From positions 1,922,001 through 1,986,000 of the forward strand of contig JAYKYS010000004.1 in the NCBI GenBank assembly GCA_036924285.1: DNA of 64,000 nt. Direction: 5' to 3'. Below are positions 18,014 to 29,868 of the stretch, piece by piece. The translations under genes and the position numbers were made by a program. Positions within the stretch are counted from its first letter, which is position 1, and each line of letters begins with the position of its first letter. The notes below the pieces were generated by a model. That model was not told where the DNA came from and searched no databases. It worked only from the letters and a program-made list of their open reading frames with translations. The stretch comes from Asterella californica. Lineage: Eukaryota; Streptophyta; Marchantiopsida; Marchantiales; Aytoniaceae.

Positions 18014-19564
18014 TGTCGAGGCGAGAGTTTCCTGGGAAGGGCGAACCTTCTAGCTGTGATACTATCGTGAAGAGGAGGACGAAAATCACACACGAAATAC
18101 GGACCGCAAGAAACCACACCACCACGTTCTCGATCTAGCCAAGATAAAACACACGGCGTGCAAGTAGATCTTCAACTCCAGGTCATTCAGATTGCAAAGC
18201 TCACGTTCAGTAACTCAAAATATCAGAAAACTGCTCTTGTGAAGCACCAGCGCGTTCACCTAGAAGCTTCCCGTTTTCTATTCAGAAAGATACACGTACA
18301 AGTTCTTGGTCTCTTCTCTACTCGATTCTGCTCTCTACTCTCAATCCCTCGATATCAAAACTCTGATCAGACAGAAGTTCTCTTCAGACGTAATCTCTGT
18401 AAATCTTCTCCTAGCTCTTCGATTTTCTCTACTCGATAGCTCTCGCACGGTAAACTCTACACTGCTCGATGATCGGCAAACTCTGCGATAATGTGATAAT
18501 GCCTGAGAATTCTCTCCTTCCGGAGTACACCCCTCTGTGTTTTCCTCCACCCTACGTAACCTTCAGTGTCACCTGGCAGGGATAAAAGACGTCCTAAACA
18601 GATGGCAGCAGAAAAATAAAGCACTGATAATAAATCTACACGTAAGTAGACTATTTCACTAAGCTTCGCAGATTCATCTGTACGGACGGTATCAGTTTCA
18701 CCTGATTTTTCGACCCAAGTGAATAATATTTCGAACTCTACATTTTTCTACAAAAGAATTGGTACCGACTTGGAGTATCTTTGATGCCATCTCGCTACCC
18801 CAGGACTTAGAGGGCCGCAACCGAATTCGTACTAATTACCCCGCCAACCCGAAGGTGAGAGGTCCATTTCGAAACCCGGTGGTAATCTCCCTCTAGCATC
18901 CACACTAGGTGACTGCACTAGTGCAGGGGTAGACGGAGGCGTCCCGCATTCACGGTACGTTTAAGGGACATCTATTGTCCCGCCCCTAGGCAACTTGGTG
19001 CCCCTCATATTCCCCCGAAGGGGCCAGCCTACTCCAAGCCGGTTGTGAGTCTGAAGGGATTTGATCTAGAGACCTCCTCCCTACAAGTTTCTCAGCTACA
19101 CCACGGAAGCTGATCTCACAACTGGTTTTGAAGACCAGTTTCTAAGCTAATATGCTAGAAAGCTGCGGTATTTCGTCTTTCCTTTGCTAACACGAAGTGC
19201 CATAACTTTCTCTAGACATGCTCTTTTTGTACATTTCGAATTTTAATCAAATACTACATACTACAATCTACATGAGAAAAATCTAAAAAGTATTTTTCGA
19301 ACTCACTCTGATTTATGGTAAATTTCCCGGTATCAGAAATCTTGTAGAAGAACTCCAAGTAACTTTTCGCCTGCAACTCCGTTTGCAACTTTTGAACATA
19401 CCACGGTGATCAGCGCGACGAGACCTACGCCGTGGTGTTTTCAGAATTTCGAATGCTCACTTCCTCCAGAATCGACTTCTCTGAGGTCTTAGCTTCACTC
19501 AGAGAGACTAACTTCTAACAAAGAGGTGAATTATTCACTATGTGGAATAATTCACATCACGACA
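18014..19564 (-). repeat. B1 5' LTR (1,551 bp)
   Basis: Starts TGTCGAGGCGAGAG and ends CACATCACGACA on the plus strand. It lacks block X of the 3' LTR but carries block Y (18705-18955, 251 bp). Adding the missing block to either LTR gives the same 1,721-bp length. Outside these blocks the two LTRs differ by few substitutions. Confidence 0.95.
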
Positions 19565-19568
19565 ACGG
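19565..19568. repeat. Right target-site duplication of B1 (ACGG)
   Basis: Same four bases as 10232-10235, directly after the CGACA terminus of the right LTR. Confidence 0.85.
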
Positions 19569-20639
19569 CATGGGTTTCTGCCCACCAGATCCTCCAACAC
19601 CTCCCTGAGATCGTGATTGCTCCGCACGATCCTTACCACCACCACCACCACGCTGTTGCGTAGCCTGTGATCCTCGAGAAGAGGTGGTCGTTCCATGTGG
19701 TGTTTCCTTGCTGAACCCAGCAACCACCACCCTCTCCTCCACCATGTTGAGCTCAATCCGCTCAGCCAGACTAAAGACAACCGTCAACGTCGGAGCGGTA
19801 TCTCTAAGGAGAGTAGCATCTCTAACTCTCCTTCGTAGCTCCCGGTCTAGTATCCCATACCAGAACTGGACTGCCTGTGCTTCCGTCACCCCTTGGGTAA
19901 CGCTGATCAACCGCCTCATGCGAGTAAACGTCTCGCGTAGGCTCTCTCCAGTCTTCCGCTGGAACTCTTGCAGACTCCTCAACTTGTCGGTCCGCACACC
20001 CTGATAGTTCTTCCTCAAACATTGGAAGAACTGAACCACAGGGTTAAACCCTGGTGGTATCCCGCTCACACTACCACCTGCTCCACTACTTGTGGACGCA
20101 CCGATAGTAGGTATTCCGCCACCTGTGGTTGTACCACTGCTACTGGCACCCGAACTCGCAGGTGCTACGCCTCCCGGAACTGCGCCAGTAGTGATAGAAA
20201 CGTAATTGGGAGACCAATGCTGTCTCCACAACTCGATCTCAACACTGTAATCTCGCCTGAACTCATGATAATCGTCCATCGGCGGTCCCTCCAAGTGCTG
20301 GAACAAACCCTTCTACGCCATGAAGGATGTAAACAGCTGTGGGTCCCGCATCTGCTGCAGATCGCACCAACTGTCGAACTCCTGGATGAAGTCATCCAGC
20401 TCAATGATACCAACTGTACCCGAGTAACGTCGAGGCCCCTTGGTGGCCTCATAGATCTCGTCCATGTCCCACAACAACGGTGTGGCGACACTAGACTCAC
20501 CACCAGAAAACGCGCTGTCTGCGTCTGACTCGTCCTCTGGAACAACCGACGGCAATGGTGTAGGTAGTCGGTACCTCACCCCACTCCGTGTATACCCACT
20601 GTCCGAGAAGTCCCTACCAGAACCTCCCGAGAACTCCAT
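19565..20639 (-). pseudogene. Element A copy 2: N-terminal and capsid part of Gag
   Basis: Starts at ATG 20639 (MEFSGGSGRDFSDSG). 109 codons run to a TAG at 20315-20313, and the same frame continues to the B1 insertion. A Ser/Asp-rich N-terminus is followed by a retrotransposon Gag region: DDYHEFRRDYSVEIELWRQHW, then FFQCLRKNYQGVRTDKLRSL, GESLRETFTRMRRLISVTQG and a LMV-like ELNMVEER segment. The C-terminal end is Gly/Gln rich. The methionine fits because the upstream leader has stops and no similarity to Gag. Insertion of B1 cuts it after GGQKPMP. Confidence 0.85.
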
Positions 20640-22028
20640 GATGAGAGAATCCCGCTAACACATTCCTCAACCGGAAGCCGCAATCTTCGTCACCACCGTA
20701 ACCACCACTTGCCTAACCCCGCTCCTACTGAGCTCACCTATCCCCTACTAGGACGGTCAAGGTAAGGGCAACCTGTACCTGCCATCATCACAAGCAGCCT
20801 CTCACGGTCTGTTGGTCGTCACTCCAACCGCACCGTGAGAGAGACAAAGGTAGTCTGACTGGTCCGCAACTCCAGCCTCACTACCGACAGCACACTGGAG
20901 TGAACTCACTCCGAAAATCAAGCGCCAACACAAGCAAACGCGGCGCACAAACAAGAAGCAGAATATGGAGGGGTTCCAACCACAAGAAGTCCAAACGATA
21001 ACCCTCCACACTCAAACATTCACATAAAGAGAAACCCAGCCCCACCCGGACTGACGTCTCCTCGTCGGTGACCACATGCACAATATATGGTCACCAACAG
21101 TCGTAACTGACACTGGAGGTCACTAACTAGATGTCTACACCTCTAGTAGCTCCAAAAACATCCACGTGGTAGCTCTACTAGCTCACCCAAGACAACTGTC
21201 ACCAATTGTCTTTATACACGTCTCTACGGTATAGACAAGCACTACCACAACTATAGCTTACCCCTGATACTATGGGGTCGCCCTACCACTCCTCTAGGAA
21301 CGTGCGAGAAGGTCTCCTACTACCTTATACAAGTCCATAAGTACTTGCACGCATCCTTGTAGGACACCAAGAGCTATTGGTCTAGTGGTAAAGCTAAAGC
21401 TAAGACTACAGAGTTAGGAGTCCAGGTCCAGGAATAGTGTTGGGATGGGTGACCAGCTGGTTTTACCCTTCCCACACAACTGAAGCTTGGATACCTCTCT
21501 CACGCACGCCAGCAAGCTGGCTTGCGGCGGGCACGGGCGCGGGCCCAGGCTCAACTCCGCTCCGCCTCCGCACTCACGCACCTCTGTTCCTCGAACCCTT
21601 TTTGCACTTGCGGGTGTCACGGCAGCGAACTTCGACATGCCATAACTTCTTCAATCCTTGGCCAAACTCCACGAAACTTAGTGCACTAGAATCGTCTCTC
21701 CAATGCGCTTCCAAAGAGCCCACTCCGGCTCGACATTGACAAGTATTTCAGCTACCACGCCCAAACGCGCAATCCGGCTCCAACAAGTCACTTCAAGAAC
21801 ATTCCGCAAAATTTCTGCAGCGCTTCCGCATGACAGAAATCTCCACTCGATCCCAACAACAGCAATCGATCTGCGACCAGCAATGTAGCAGTGCCCACAC
21901 ACCTCGATCACAGCTCCAAACAATCAACCACGAACGACAACGCCCGAAGGTAGCAGCGGACAATTTCAGATTTCAGATCAGCGAGCTCTTACTGAACTCC
22001 GTCTCGACCTGCACTCAGTTCTTCGAGT
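20640..22028 (-). other. Element A copy 2: 5' leader
   Basis: About 1.4 kb between the Gag start and the 5' LTR with no coding similarity. At 21370-21480 (plus strand) it contains TTGGTCTAGTGGTAAAGCT, resembling a tRNA box A, and 50 bases further GGGATGGGTGACC, identical over 12 bases to the box C core of 5S rRNA genes. I do not see a full tRNA or 5S gene. No convincing primer-binding site directly after the LTR end at 22029 was found. Confidence 0.55.
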
Positions 22029-22320
22029 AATCTGCATTGAGAAATTATCATCTCCAACACTACAACAAAGATTACTCACAAACGGTCAAGCCAAACCCAC
22101 TCTAAACGCGAAGAGAATCCAGGTTACACTCAAATAGACTATCCACCATAGCCTGGAGCTTGAAGGCTCAACTCGAAGAACTAAGGCCTCCAAGCCCTAC
22201 CTGCGAAGTTTACCCCTAGTGGCTCTCCCACCAACTCGCCCTAACGGCACTAACGGCCTTACCGGGATGCGTCACTTCGCACTCGGTCAACCTAGCCGAG
22301 GTGCTCAAACTGACGTGACA
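22029..22320 (-). repeat. Element A copy 2: 5' LTR (unit B portion)
   Basis: Nearly identical to 3548-3840. On the plus strand both start AATCTGCATTGAGAAATTA and end CAAACTGACGTGACA. This pairs it with the 3' LTR. The unit A that should follow is inverted (see 22321-22410). Confidence 0.8.
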
Positions 22321-22410
22321 TTGTGTATTACATCGTCCATGTGTTATGTGTGTGTGATATATCTCTGACAGTGATGTATGTTGTGTAGCGATGTGTATGC
22401 GCATGACATA
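22321..22410 (+). repeat. Unit A in opposite orientation at the outer end of element A
   Basis: TTGTGTATTACATCG...GCGCATGACA matches unit A in plus orientation, whereas at the 3' LTR of the same element unit A is in minus orientation. The outer LTR end is therefore rearranged, or unit A is an independent small repeat. Confidence 0.65.
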
Positions 22411-25400
22411 TATTTAAAAAGTGATTTTTGAGAAGATTCTTTTTTTTATAAAATAAGATTTTGAGAATTGTTATTTTTAGATACAAAATAGGGGTATTAA
22501 AATACTTGTTGTCTCACACGTGTTATCAATAAAGAGTTATCTCCGAATTGACAATTCATAGCAAGTTGGTCCAAGCTCTAGTCTCTAATTCTTGCTGCAA
22601 GGCAAACCTTGTAAAATCTACTTCTTATTGTTGTGTGAAGCTAACATATTGTATTTGATCTTATATTCCTCCACAATTTGAAGCACTCCATCAAATTCAA
22701 GGAAAACTTTTAATATAACTTGTTCGCTGGTCCCTAGAACTTCTCGTTGGCTTCTCTCTGCTAAGAAAGTTGTTGCTAGGCTTTGGCGCATTTGCTGAAG
22801 AGTCATCTAGATCACTTGTCATCATGGATGAATCAGCAAGGAGCGAGGCTGCAAACACGGTCTCTAGAATGGCAACTGTTTTTCAACTGTCATAGAGAAA
22901 ACATATGTTACTTGATGATAGTGCGTGATTAGTTCTTTGAGGCTGAAGCAACGTCATTTTCCATGTGTGTAGACTCTTGTACAGTCAAATGGAGATTCAC
23001 TTGACTGTCAAACACATTTGAATAAAAGAGGAGATCCATGTTTATTGTTTTGGAAAGAAACAATATACATGGATCTTCTCATTGCAAACGACGAAGATTC
23101 AAGTTATTGTCAACAAGAAAGTAAAGTACATGCAAAATAGTCTTGATAATGACTATCTCATTCATCTCAAAGAGAGAAAACTATTTTCATCAGTGCTCCT
23201 AAGTCGAACCTTTGAACCTTAAGGAAGCTCCATGCCATGCGAAGTCCACAACATCGTCGATAGAAATCACTTTGAGTAACTAATCTAGCGGTTACTCTCG
23301 AAAGTCAATGTGAACATCAAATAAAGATACAATCTAGACTCGAACAACTGAAGATATCAGCAGAGAGAGATTTAGACAATGGTCATTTAGAAAGACATCC
23401 ATGTCAAAATGCAAAATCATTGTAAGCTAAACCAATGTAAGCATTCTTCCTTTGAAGTAATATCATTACGATTTGCGATCAAAAGAGAAACAATACTACA
23501 CTTTGAGAGAAAAAAACTACCGCATATTCGCATTGTTGACGCATAAAATCTCCTCTAGAGAGGATAGCTCTTTGAAGAACTCTTGAAACTTAAGATAAGA
23601 AATGAGCTAGTGTGTATACAATATCAAGTTCACGGTACGGAGATTTGAAGTCATGCGATAAGAAGAAAAAAACTAAATCTAATCCCCCACATAAGAAGAA
23701 AATAATCAGCTGATTTTAGTATCAAATGTTTCTTACATCAAACTCTTATGCGCATTATAAAATAAAAAAATTAGAGTGGACACTATGAGATCAAAGATAT
23801 GCACAAGAGAGAAAAATGGAGCAATGGAACAAAACATCGAGTTCTACATCCGTCGTCTTGAACATTTATTTCTTAGAGATGACAAAAACTAAAGCATGAT
23901 AAAATGATTGACTCTCACAGAAGATTCAATGGATGTATCTCGAAATATCTTTTGCTCTGTGTCATGCAGAGCATACAATCATCAAAATGAAACAATTGTG
24001 TGAAACTCGTTTGTCCTTCTTACCGATCAATCCACAACGTATGGACAACACACATTGAAATATCTCCAACACTCGGAGCTCAAATATAGACTTCATATGA
24101 CAATCGACATCTAACAAATATAATAACGATATTTCTTGCGATTCGCATCAACAGCAAAGCCACAATCACATCTCGCATTATCAACAACTTCAGAATTCCA
24201 CATCTCTAGCATAAGGACATATGCATATAATCATATTTAAAAATCATAGTTAGAACAACTCTCTTCACATTATGCCGATGATGACATTGTTCACGCTACG
24301 AATAGTTGTTCTCCGCACTTCCACATGATCTAGCGCTATGAGAAAAGATCCTCATGAAGCACCACCACATGTTGGACTCCCACACACTCCACAAACAAGA
24401 CTCGGCCTCAAACGACATAAGGACAAAATTGAACTACCATAATGAAAGTAGAGATCATTGTGGTGTGAAGCAATGTCTTGCACTCGACTCTAGATGATCT
24501 GAATTTTTGCCCTTGACTTCTCACATTCCAAATGTGAGCGTTCTTGACCTCTTATCGTCCTGAACTCCACCTGTTCCAAATTTTGACAATAAGCGGTATA
24601 CACTTACTACACTTGAAGCGCAAAAGCTATAGACACTACGCATTTGAAAATATCTGAACTTGGCAAGTTGAAATTTACACTTAATGCTTTCCACAAATTA
24701 TGTTCCGTCAGTGGACATGCTGATTCTACCTCCATGTAGAGGACATAGGGCACTTGAGTCAGACGTAATCAGAGAATTCAGAAAGGATCCTCTTGGAATA
24801 CCTCCAACAGAAATGAGTAGAGAATTAATATTGACATGAATATCCTAGTCACTGTAGAAAACCTCAGAAGTAGGAAGCAACAGTTTATTACTGGAACCAA
24901 CTACAAAGCTGATTAGCTTCTTAAGATGCTAGTGGATAGACACTCTTTGTGGTGTAAGAGTTATTGTATCTACTGTATCCATTTCTAGATGTGAAGTAAT
25001 CATAATCACTCTTTTTTGTACCGGTTTTGCTAGTGCTTTCTGTAATGTTATATTAATCTTTTGCTGATAGCTAACAGCAAACCTTGGACTTGTATAGTTG
25101 GAGGTGTGTGTAGAGGTGTGTTTTCCTTATGGATTCTTTCTTGAATTCTCCGCAACTCTCAGATTGGATAACATATAACAGTTATAAAAAAATTTATATT
25201 ATTTTATTATAGAATTTATAAGTAATATATATATAACACAAAGCAAAAACTATTTAAGGTTGATGGAGCATGCGTATATTTAATCATCATTTCTATAACC
25301 AAATCCCGTCTTTGTCCTAGCCAATGATGATCTAAAATTTCCTGTAAGTGTCATGCGTTTGTACTCTTCCTTCTCTCTACAAAAAGCTCGTGTTACATGT

Positions 25401-27199
25401 ATAACATGGGCTTTCTATATAGAGAAAGAATACTCATATTGTTATACTAATGAAGATTCTGCAGCACTAAACTGAGTCAAAAACTCTAGACTGCAATGAC
25501 ATGAGTTGAAAACTCCAAATGACACCAAGGAAACTCCAAGTTGCAAACTTAATAGCCACAAATCTTTCATTCTTCTTGAATCGCTGAATGTGTTTCATTA
25601 CTTTGAAACGAAACTTTTGTTTGCGGAGTCTGAACCTCCTTAGGGAACAGAATTTTTCATTCAGTTTACTAAAAAATTTATTATACTCTTGAGGTTTCTA
25701 TTGCATTCGTTAAATTTATAAGTACAAACTGATATACAAGACACTCCTTTGACATGGTTTTTTAAAGTTGGCTGTAACAGTTGAATGATGGAAGTAAAAC
25801 CGTTTTGCTTGGATTAAAAGATTGAGTTGTTCCATGAACATGAGATCGCTCTTTGAGTGAAATTTCCAGGATTGGTGTGTGCCTTATCAGCTTACTACAT
25901 GTGAAATTAGCTCATTTGGTTAAGAAAAAGTGTTGAGGTCGTGCATTTTAGCCACTGGGATCTGTAAAGCTCATAAGTTAGCACAGACGAAAGAATTGGT
26001 CCATTTCGGACAATTGGTTCGAGATCTTAAGCTGAAATTTCAGATAGTAGCAGTGAAGGGTCAGAGAGAATTTCTTGTGAAATGTGAGCCTAGTTGGATG
26101 TTCGAGTTGGAAGCAAGAGGTTATCAAAGTTCAGATTATAACGTTACGGGATCTGAAGGAGAAGAGTGCATATATCTACATCTCTTGGTCGACCTTGATC
26201 AAACGACTTGGGGTTTCAAGACGGAACTTCATGAAGGTACTCTTGTGAGCTATAGCTTATGTTCATCACGAATAGACACTTCTTGTACTCAAGATAAGAT
26301 TGAACGTCCAGTTGTGTTGTGTGGTGCACGTGTGTCGCATCTAAGATCAGGTTAGGTCAGTAGAAGTCGAGACAAACCTGATAAGTTGAGTAGTGATGAC
26401 ACTAAGATTTCATCGTGTTGGTCCAAGGTCTTGCTCTATCTCTCCACCAGCCAGATACCTCGCGTATTCTCATATCAAACTTCACGCCCTACGATACCAT
26501 ATTAGTAGGGCATGTAACCACACGTGAGAAAACTAAATCTTGACATAACACGAGCTGAGTTATTTGGCATTTCGTGAGTCCAATATAGAGAGATTATATC
26601 AAAACAAAAAATAAAAGACTTACACAAAAATAACATAATCGAATAAAAGGTAGAAATCCATAAGTTAAAAAATGATCCATTGTTTTTCGTTCTCTTTGCT
26701 TGCTCTTTTTGCTAACTCATAATTTAGATATTGTCTTCAAGTGTTATTTCATATGATGGACATTCTTTCTAGTGAAACAACAGAACTGAAATCTTTGCGT
26801 TTGGCCGTTGTAATGTCTCGAATGGATTCAGAAAATGATTTTAGAATTGATATATTTTCAAGCCATAATTTAATTTGTTGGAAGATCAACGAATGAACTT
26901 TTCCTCTCAAACCACGACTTTCTATAATTTCGAAAGAATTTTAGGTTGATGAGTTTATCGTACATTTATTCTGATTCGTATTAGCCGTTTGTTTCCTTAC
27001 CTAAATACATATCTATCAAGAATTTTTAAACTGTATTCAATATACACTCAGTAGATTTCACAATTACTCCCGTTAGATGCTATCGATAGAGGAAAAAGGT
27101 CATACATGGGCAATAGTGGAATTCTAGAGTAGCAAAATAATGGCACTATGATTATGCAATAAAATAGAGTTGACCGAAAGAATATAGTAAAATACTTAT
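22411..27199. other. AT-rich intergenic stretch, no gene recognised
   Basis: About 4.8 kb, AT-rich, with short frames only. The longest, 25930-26355 (+, 141 codons), has no domain I recognise, no supporting splice or codon evidence, and is not annotated as a gene. No LTR pair, inverted repeat or RNA gene was identified. Old, unrecognisable repeat remnants are possible. Confidence 0.5.
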
Positions 27200-29868
27200 A
27201 AAGGATAATTCGTTTGGATACGAACAAGAAAGTACGGGATTAAACGTACGGGATACGTATGGAAGGGAGCCGAGATTCTGGTGCGTGCGTGCGTCAGAAA
27301 AGAGAAAAAAGAACGCCGCGTTCGCTGCGGTGCTGAGAGGGCTACCGCAATGCCGTCAGGGGCCCCTCCTCTAGAGTCTAGCCCTGGTCTGGTCTCTGAA
27401 TCCTCTGGGGCGTAGGCAGGCGGGCAGGGATGGGGTCGATGGGCAGGCACGGAGGGGAGGAAAGGGCAGGGCACTCAAGTCTCCCTCTCTCTCTGATGAG
27501 GAAGGGAGAGAGAGACTTGACTCGAGGAGCCTTGCAGTGCCGAGGCGCTGACCATTTCAACAAGCGCGGTGCAGTTTAGCGAACCGGGATTTAGTGGAAG
27601 TGTTTGTGCCGGGGACGGACAAGATGCACATCTACCGTCCAAATTTGGATTCGGTTTGGCTTGGCGTGCCTCGAGCATTCGCTTGACTTGGCGGAGGTTG
27701 GATCTTGATGGTTGGACTAGACAAAGGCAGAGAAGGGAAGGAGGGAAGAGCTCCGAGCCTCCGAAGTAGGGGAGCTGGAACAGTGAGCCTGGCGAACGAG
27801 TGGTTCCCAGGAGGTTCTGACTCCCGAGAGAACAGCGAGAGATTTAGCGAGAAAATGAGGGAGTCTGTATGTGTGTGACAGCACGAGAAGCTCTGAATAT
27901 TATCGCAAGATCAAAGGAGAGCGACCTGAAAGTGCATGTGCGGCAGTGAGTGAAGGTCCACGGCTAGAAGAGTTCCGGCTTTGTAGGAAACGGGGTGGCG
28001 TCCGGGAAAGTACCTTTGCGCTCCTCATTTGCCAGAACGACCGCCATGACAACTATGTCAGATCTCCTGTGCGCAGCACAACATTTGAAGCTGAAAGTCG
28101 TTTCCCTCTCTCTGCTGCTCTTAGCGTCTGTCCATTGACGCCCTCCTTCTCTCAAGGCTTTAGGTTATTCTTGTCAGGCGTCGTATACCGACTTGGAGCT
28201 TCGGATTCGGACTCCCCTCTCAGTTTTCCGGGTAAGCTTTACTGCAGGATTAGCAAATTCTCCGTCCCTTTCTTATGTCCCGGGGACCTGAGTCAGAATG
28301 CTAATTAGATCTCTATCGACTGCCTGCTCCATCCGCGAAGCTGAACTTGTCGCCTGCCTCCCCTTGCTGCGCTTTCCTTCATTCCTGCTCTGAGACTAAG
28401 AAATAGAGAACTAAGCGTGTTACTTTGACCGGCGCATTACTTTGAATGGCGTGAAGTTGAGGTCACTTACATAATGCAGATGGATCTTCGACTGTAGGTG
28501 TGACGCAATGGCTGGAACCGCAGCCCAGCCTATCAAGTTTTAACTTGATCCCGATCCAACTGAAGCGGTCGGGTTGAAGGTTGCAGGTGCAGCAAGCATA
28601 TCTTACAATTAGGATCTGGATAAATCTAGTGATGTTGTCGCCGGCGCTTCTCGCTTCTATCTATTCTAGATTACTTGACGGACTTGTGGTACCCACTGTT
28701 AGTACACAGTTCATGACTCGTGTCTCCGCACTGAAGCGAGGAATGGTTGAGTTAAGAGCAGCGCTTGAGAAAACCTGTGCGATCTTATAATGACACCCTT
28801 CATGTTGTAGGACTTCCAAATGGTGAGAAATGTCACCACAGTGTTGAGAGTTTTCTCTGTTGCGATGTCAGGACGGTTAATATGGACGATGCTATTTTAC
28901 TCGATTCGAAGAATTTACGATAATATGTTGCAGGCGAGCTAGCGGAGAGAGATAGCATCGGAGTCCAAGTTTTGTGGATGTAACTTTGAGCCTGCCATGA
29001 AACTGGAGTTAACTTGGCAGAAGTACATTGAAGATTGGAGGACATGAATATCCTTTAAATGGCGGATTTGAAGGCCAAATGTGTTAAGCAGTTACCGCAT
29101 AATAGGCACCAAAGCGCGGGGCGCACTTTTGATCTCAATTCGATTGCCCAAGGGGCAAACGGCTTGCATGTAAGTTACATACTAGTCCTTTAGACTTATG
29201 TTCGCTGCCAGCAGGTTGAATGTCGCAAACTCGGCAACTGAACTTAGCCGGCGAATATCGCGTAGTGAATTACGTCATTAGTACTACAGAAGCGCGTGAC
29301 TGAGCCCGTATCCGGTGCGGTCCGTTTCGGCGGTCTACAATATCGAATCTTGGATCTGTGGATGTTGATACGGTGGTAGTGGAATTAAGAATTAAGGCCA
29401 AGTCTGACTTCGACACAAGAAATGTTGTGGGTTTTGCAGTCGAATCCAAACGCTAGTCCCGCATTTTCCAGACGTCTCGCCATTTCTGTATTCGGTTCTC
29501 GGTCACATTATAATCTACGGGTTACCTTGAGTCTTTTTCCTTTAGATCACGTTATCTTGCTAGAACACTGCAGGATTTATGATTAAAGGTCTCGGCCAGG
29601 AATGGTTCAACTGTATCTACATTAATCTATTAGATATGAAGCAATTCAGTTTTGTTCAGTTTGCAATTTACGTTTCTCAGGTGGATTCATTGAGTCCAGA
29701 ATCTAGTGACTATGAGGCTGTGAATTTCAGCTGCCTTTGTATATATGGTGTCCTGCGGGCCTTGTCGTCCGCGGTCCGGAGCGAGTGTGGAGTTTTGCCC
29801 CTGATGAATCGGGGCCCTCCACAAGATAGCCGGTGTGACTGGTTCCATGTTCTACGGGAGTTGATTGC
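27200..29868 (+). promoter_or_regulatory. GC-richer upstream region of the 5-phosphatase gene
   Basis: Base composition rises sharply from about 27240, with a CpG-containing, C/T- and G/A-rich stretch to about 28400, then falls again toward the first coding exon. Position and composition fit a promoter and 5' untranslated region, possibly with untranslated exons. No TATA box is claimed. Frames such as 27871-28308 (+) have no recognisable product. Confidence 0.4.

Larger units (their letters stand above)
10236..19564 (-). mobile_element. Element B1: full-length Ty3/Gypsy element nested in element A gag
   Basis: 9,329 bases bounded by the terminal inverted repeat TGTCG...CGACA and the 4-bp duplication ACGG. 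Minus-strand order: 5' LTR (19564-18014), primer-binding site, Gag with CCHC knuckle, protease, RT, RNase H, integrase with a GPY motif, polypurine tract, 3' LTR (11705-10236). No chromodomain is seen. Few lesions: a one-base deletion in gag near 17257, TGA near 16398, TAG near 16305, TGA at 13591 between RT and RNase H, and TGA at 13015 before integrase. RT and integrase are long intact frames, so this is a young but defective copy. Confidence 0.95.
3548..22410 (-). mobile_element. Element A copy 2: Gypsy element with DNMT and PHD finger, split by B1
   Basis: A minus-strand LTR retrotransposon of about 9.5 kb once the nested element at 10236-19564 is removed. Order in its own direction: LTR (22320-22029), leader of about 1.4 kb, Gag (20639-19565 then 10235-9872), protease, cytosine-5 methyltransferase, RT, RNase H, integrase, PHD finger, LTR (3953-3548). 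Gag (before B1), the remainder of Gag, protease and methyltransferase each stay in one frame over long stretches and are broken mainly by single stops: TAG at 20313, TGA at 10106, TAG at 9872, 9062 and 8288, and a one-base shift near 7498. An inactive copy, but better preserved than the one at 1-3425. Confidence 0.9.

Noticed and set aside
17028..18053. A 341-codon open frame on the plus strand
   Set aside because: It is the antisense of the B1 Gag. The Ser/Arg-rich translation has no domain, and the minus strand carries the conserved Gag blocks and zinc knuckle.
11839..19564. Endogenous retrovirus with an envelope gene
   Set aside because: No open frame or membrane protein follows integrase in any of the Gypsy elements. 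The polypurine tract and LTR follow directly.
21430..21460. Possible 5S rRNA gene
   Set aside because: Only the box C core (GGGATGGGTGACC) matches. The rest of the 120-base gene and its terminator are absent.
25930..26355. A 141-codon open frame on the plus strand in the intergenic region
   Set aside because: No recognisable motif, no homologous copy in the window and no splice context. A chance frame or an old repeat remnant is as likely.
27871..28308. An upstream coding exon of the 5-phosphatase gene
   Set aside because: The translation shows no C2-like or signal sequence, and no donor that joins in phase to 29887 could be assigned with confidence. Left as upstream region.
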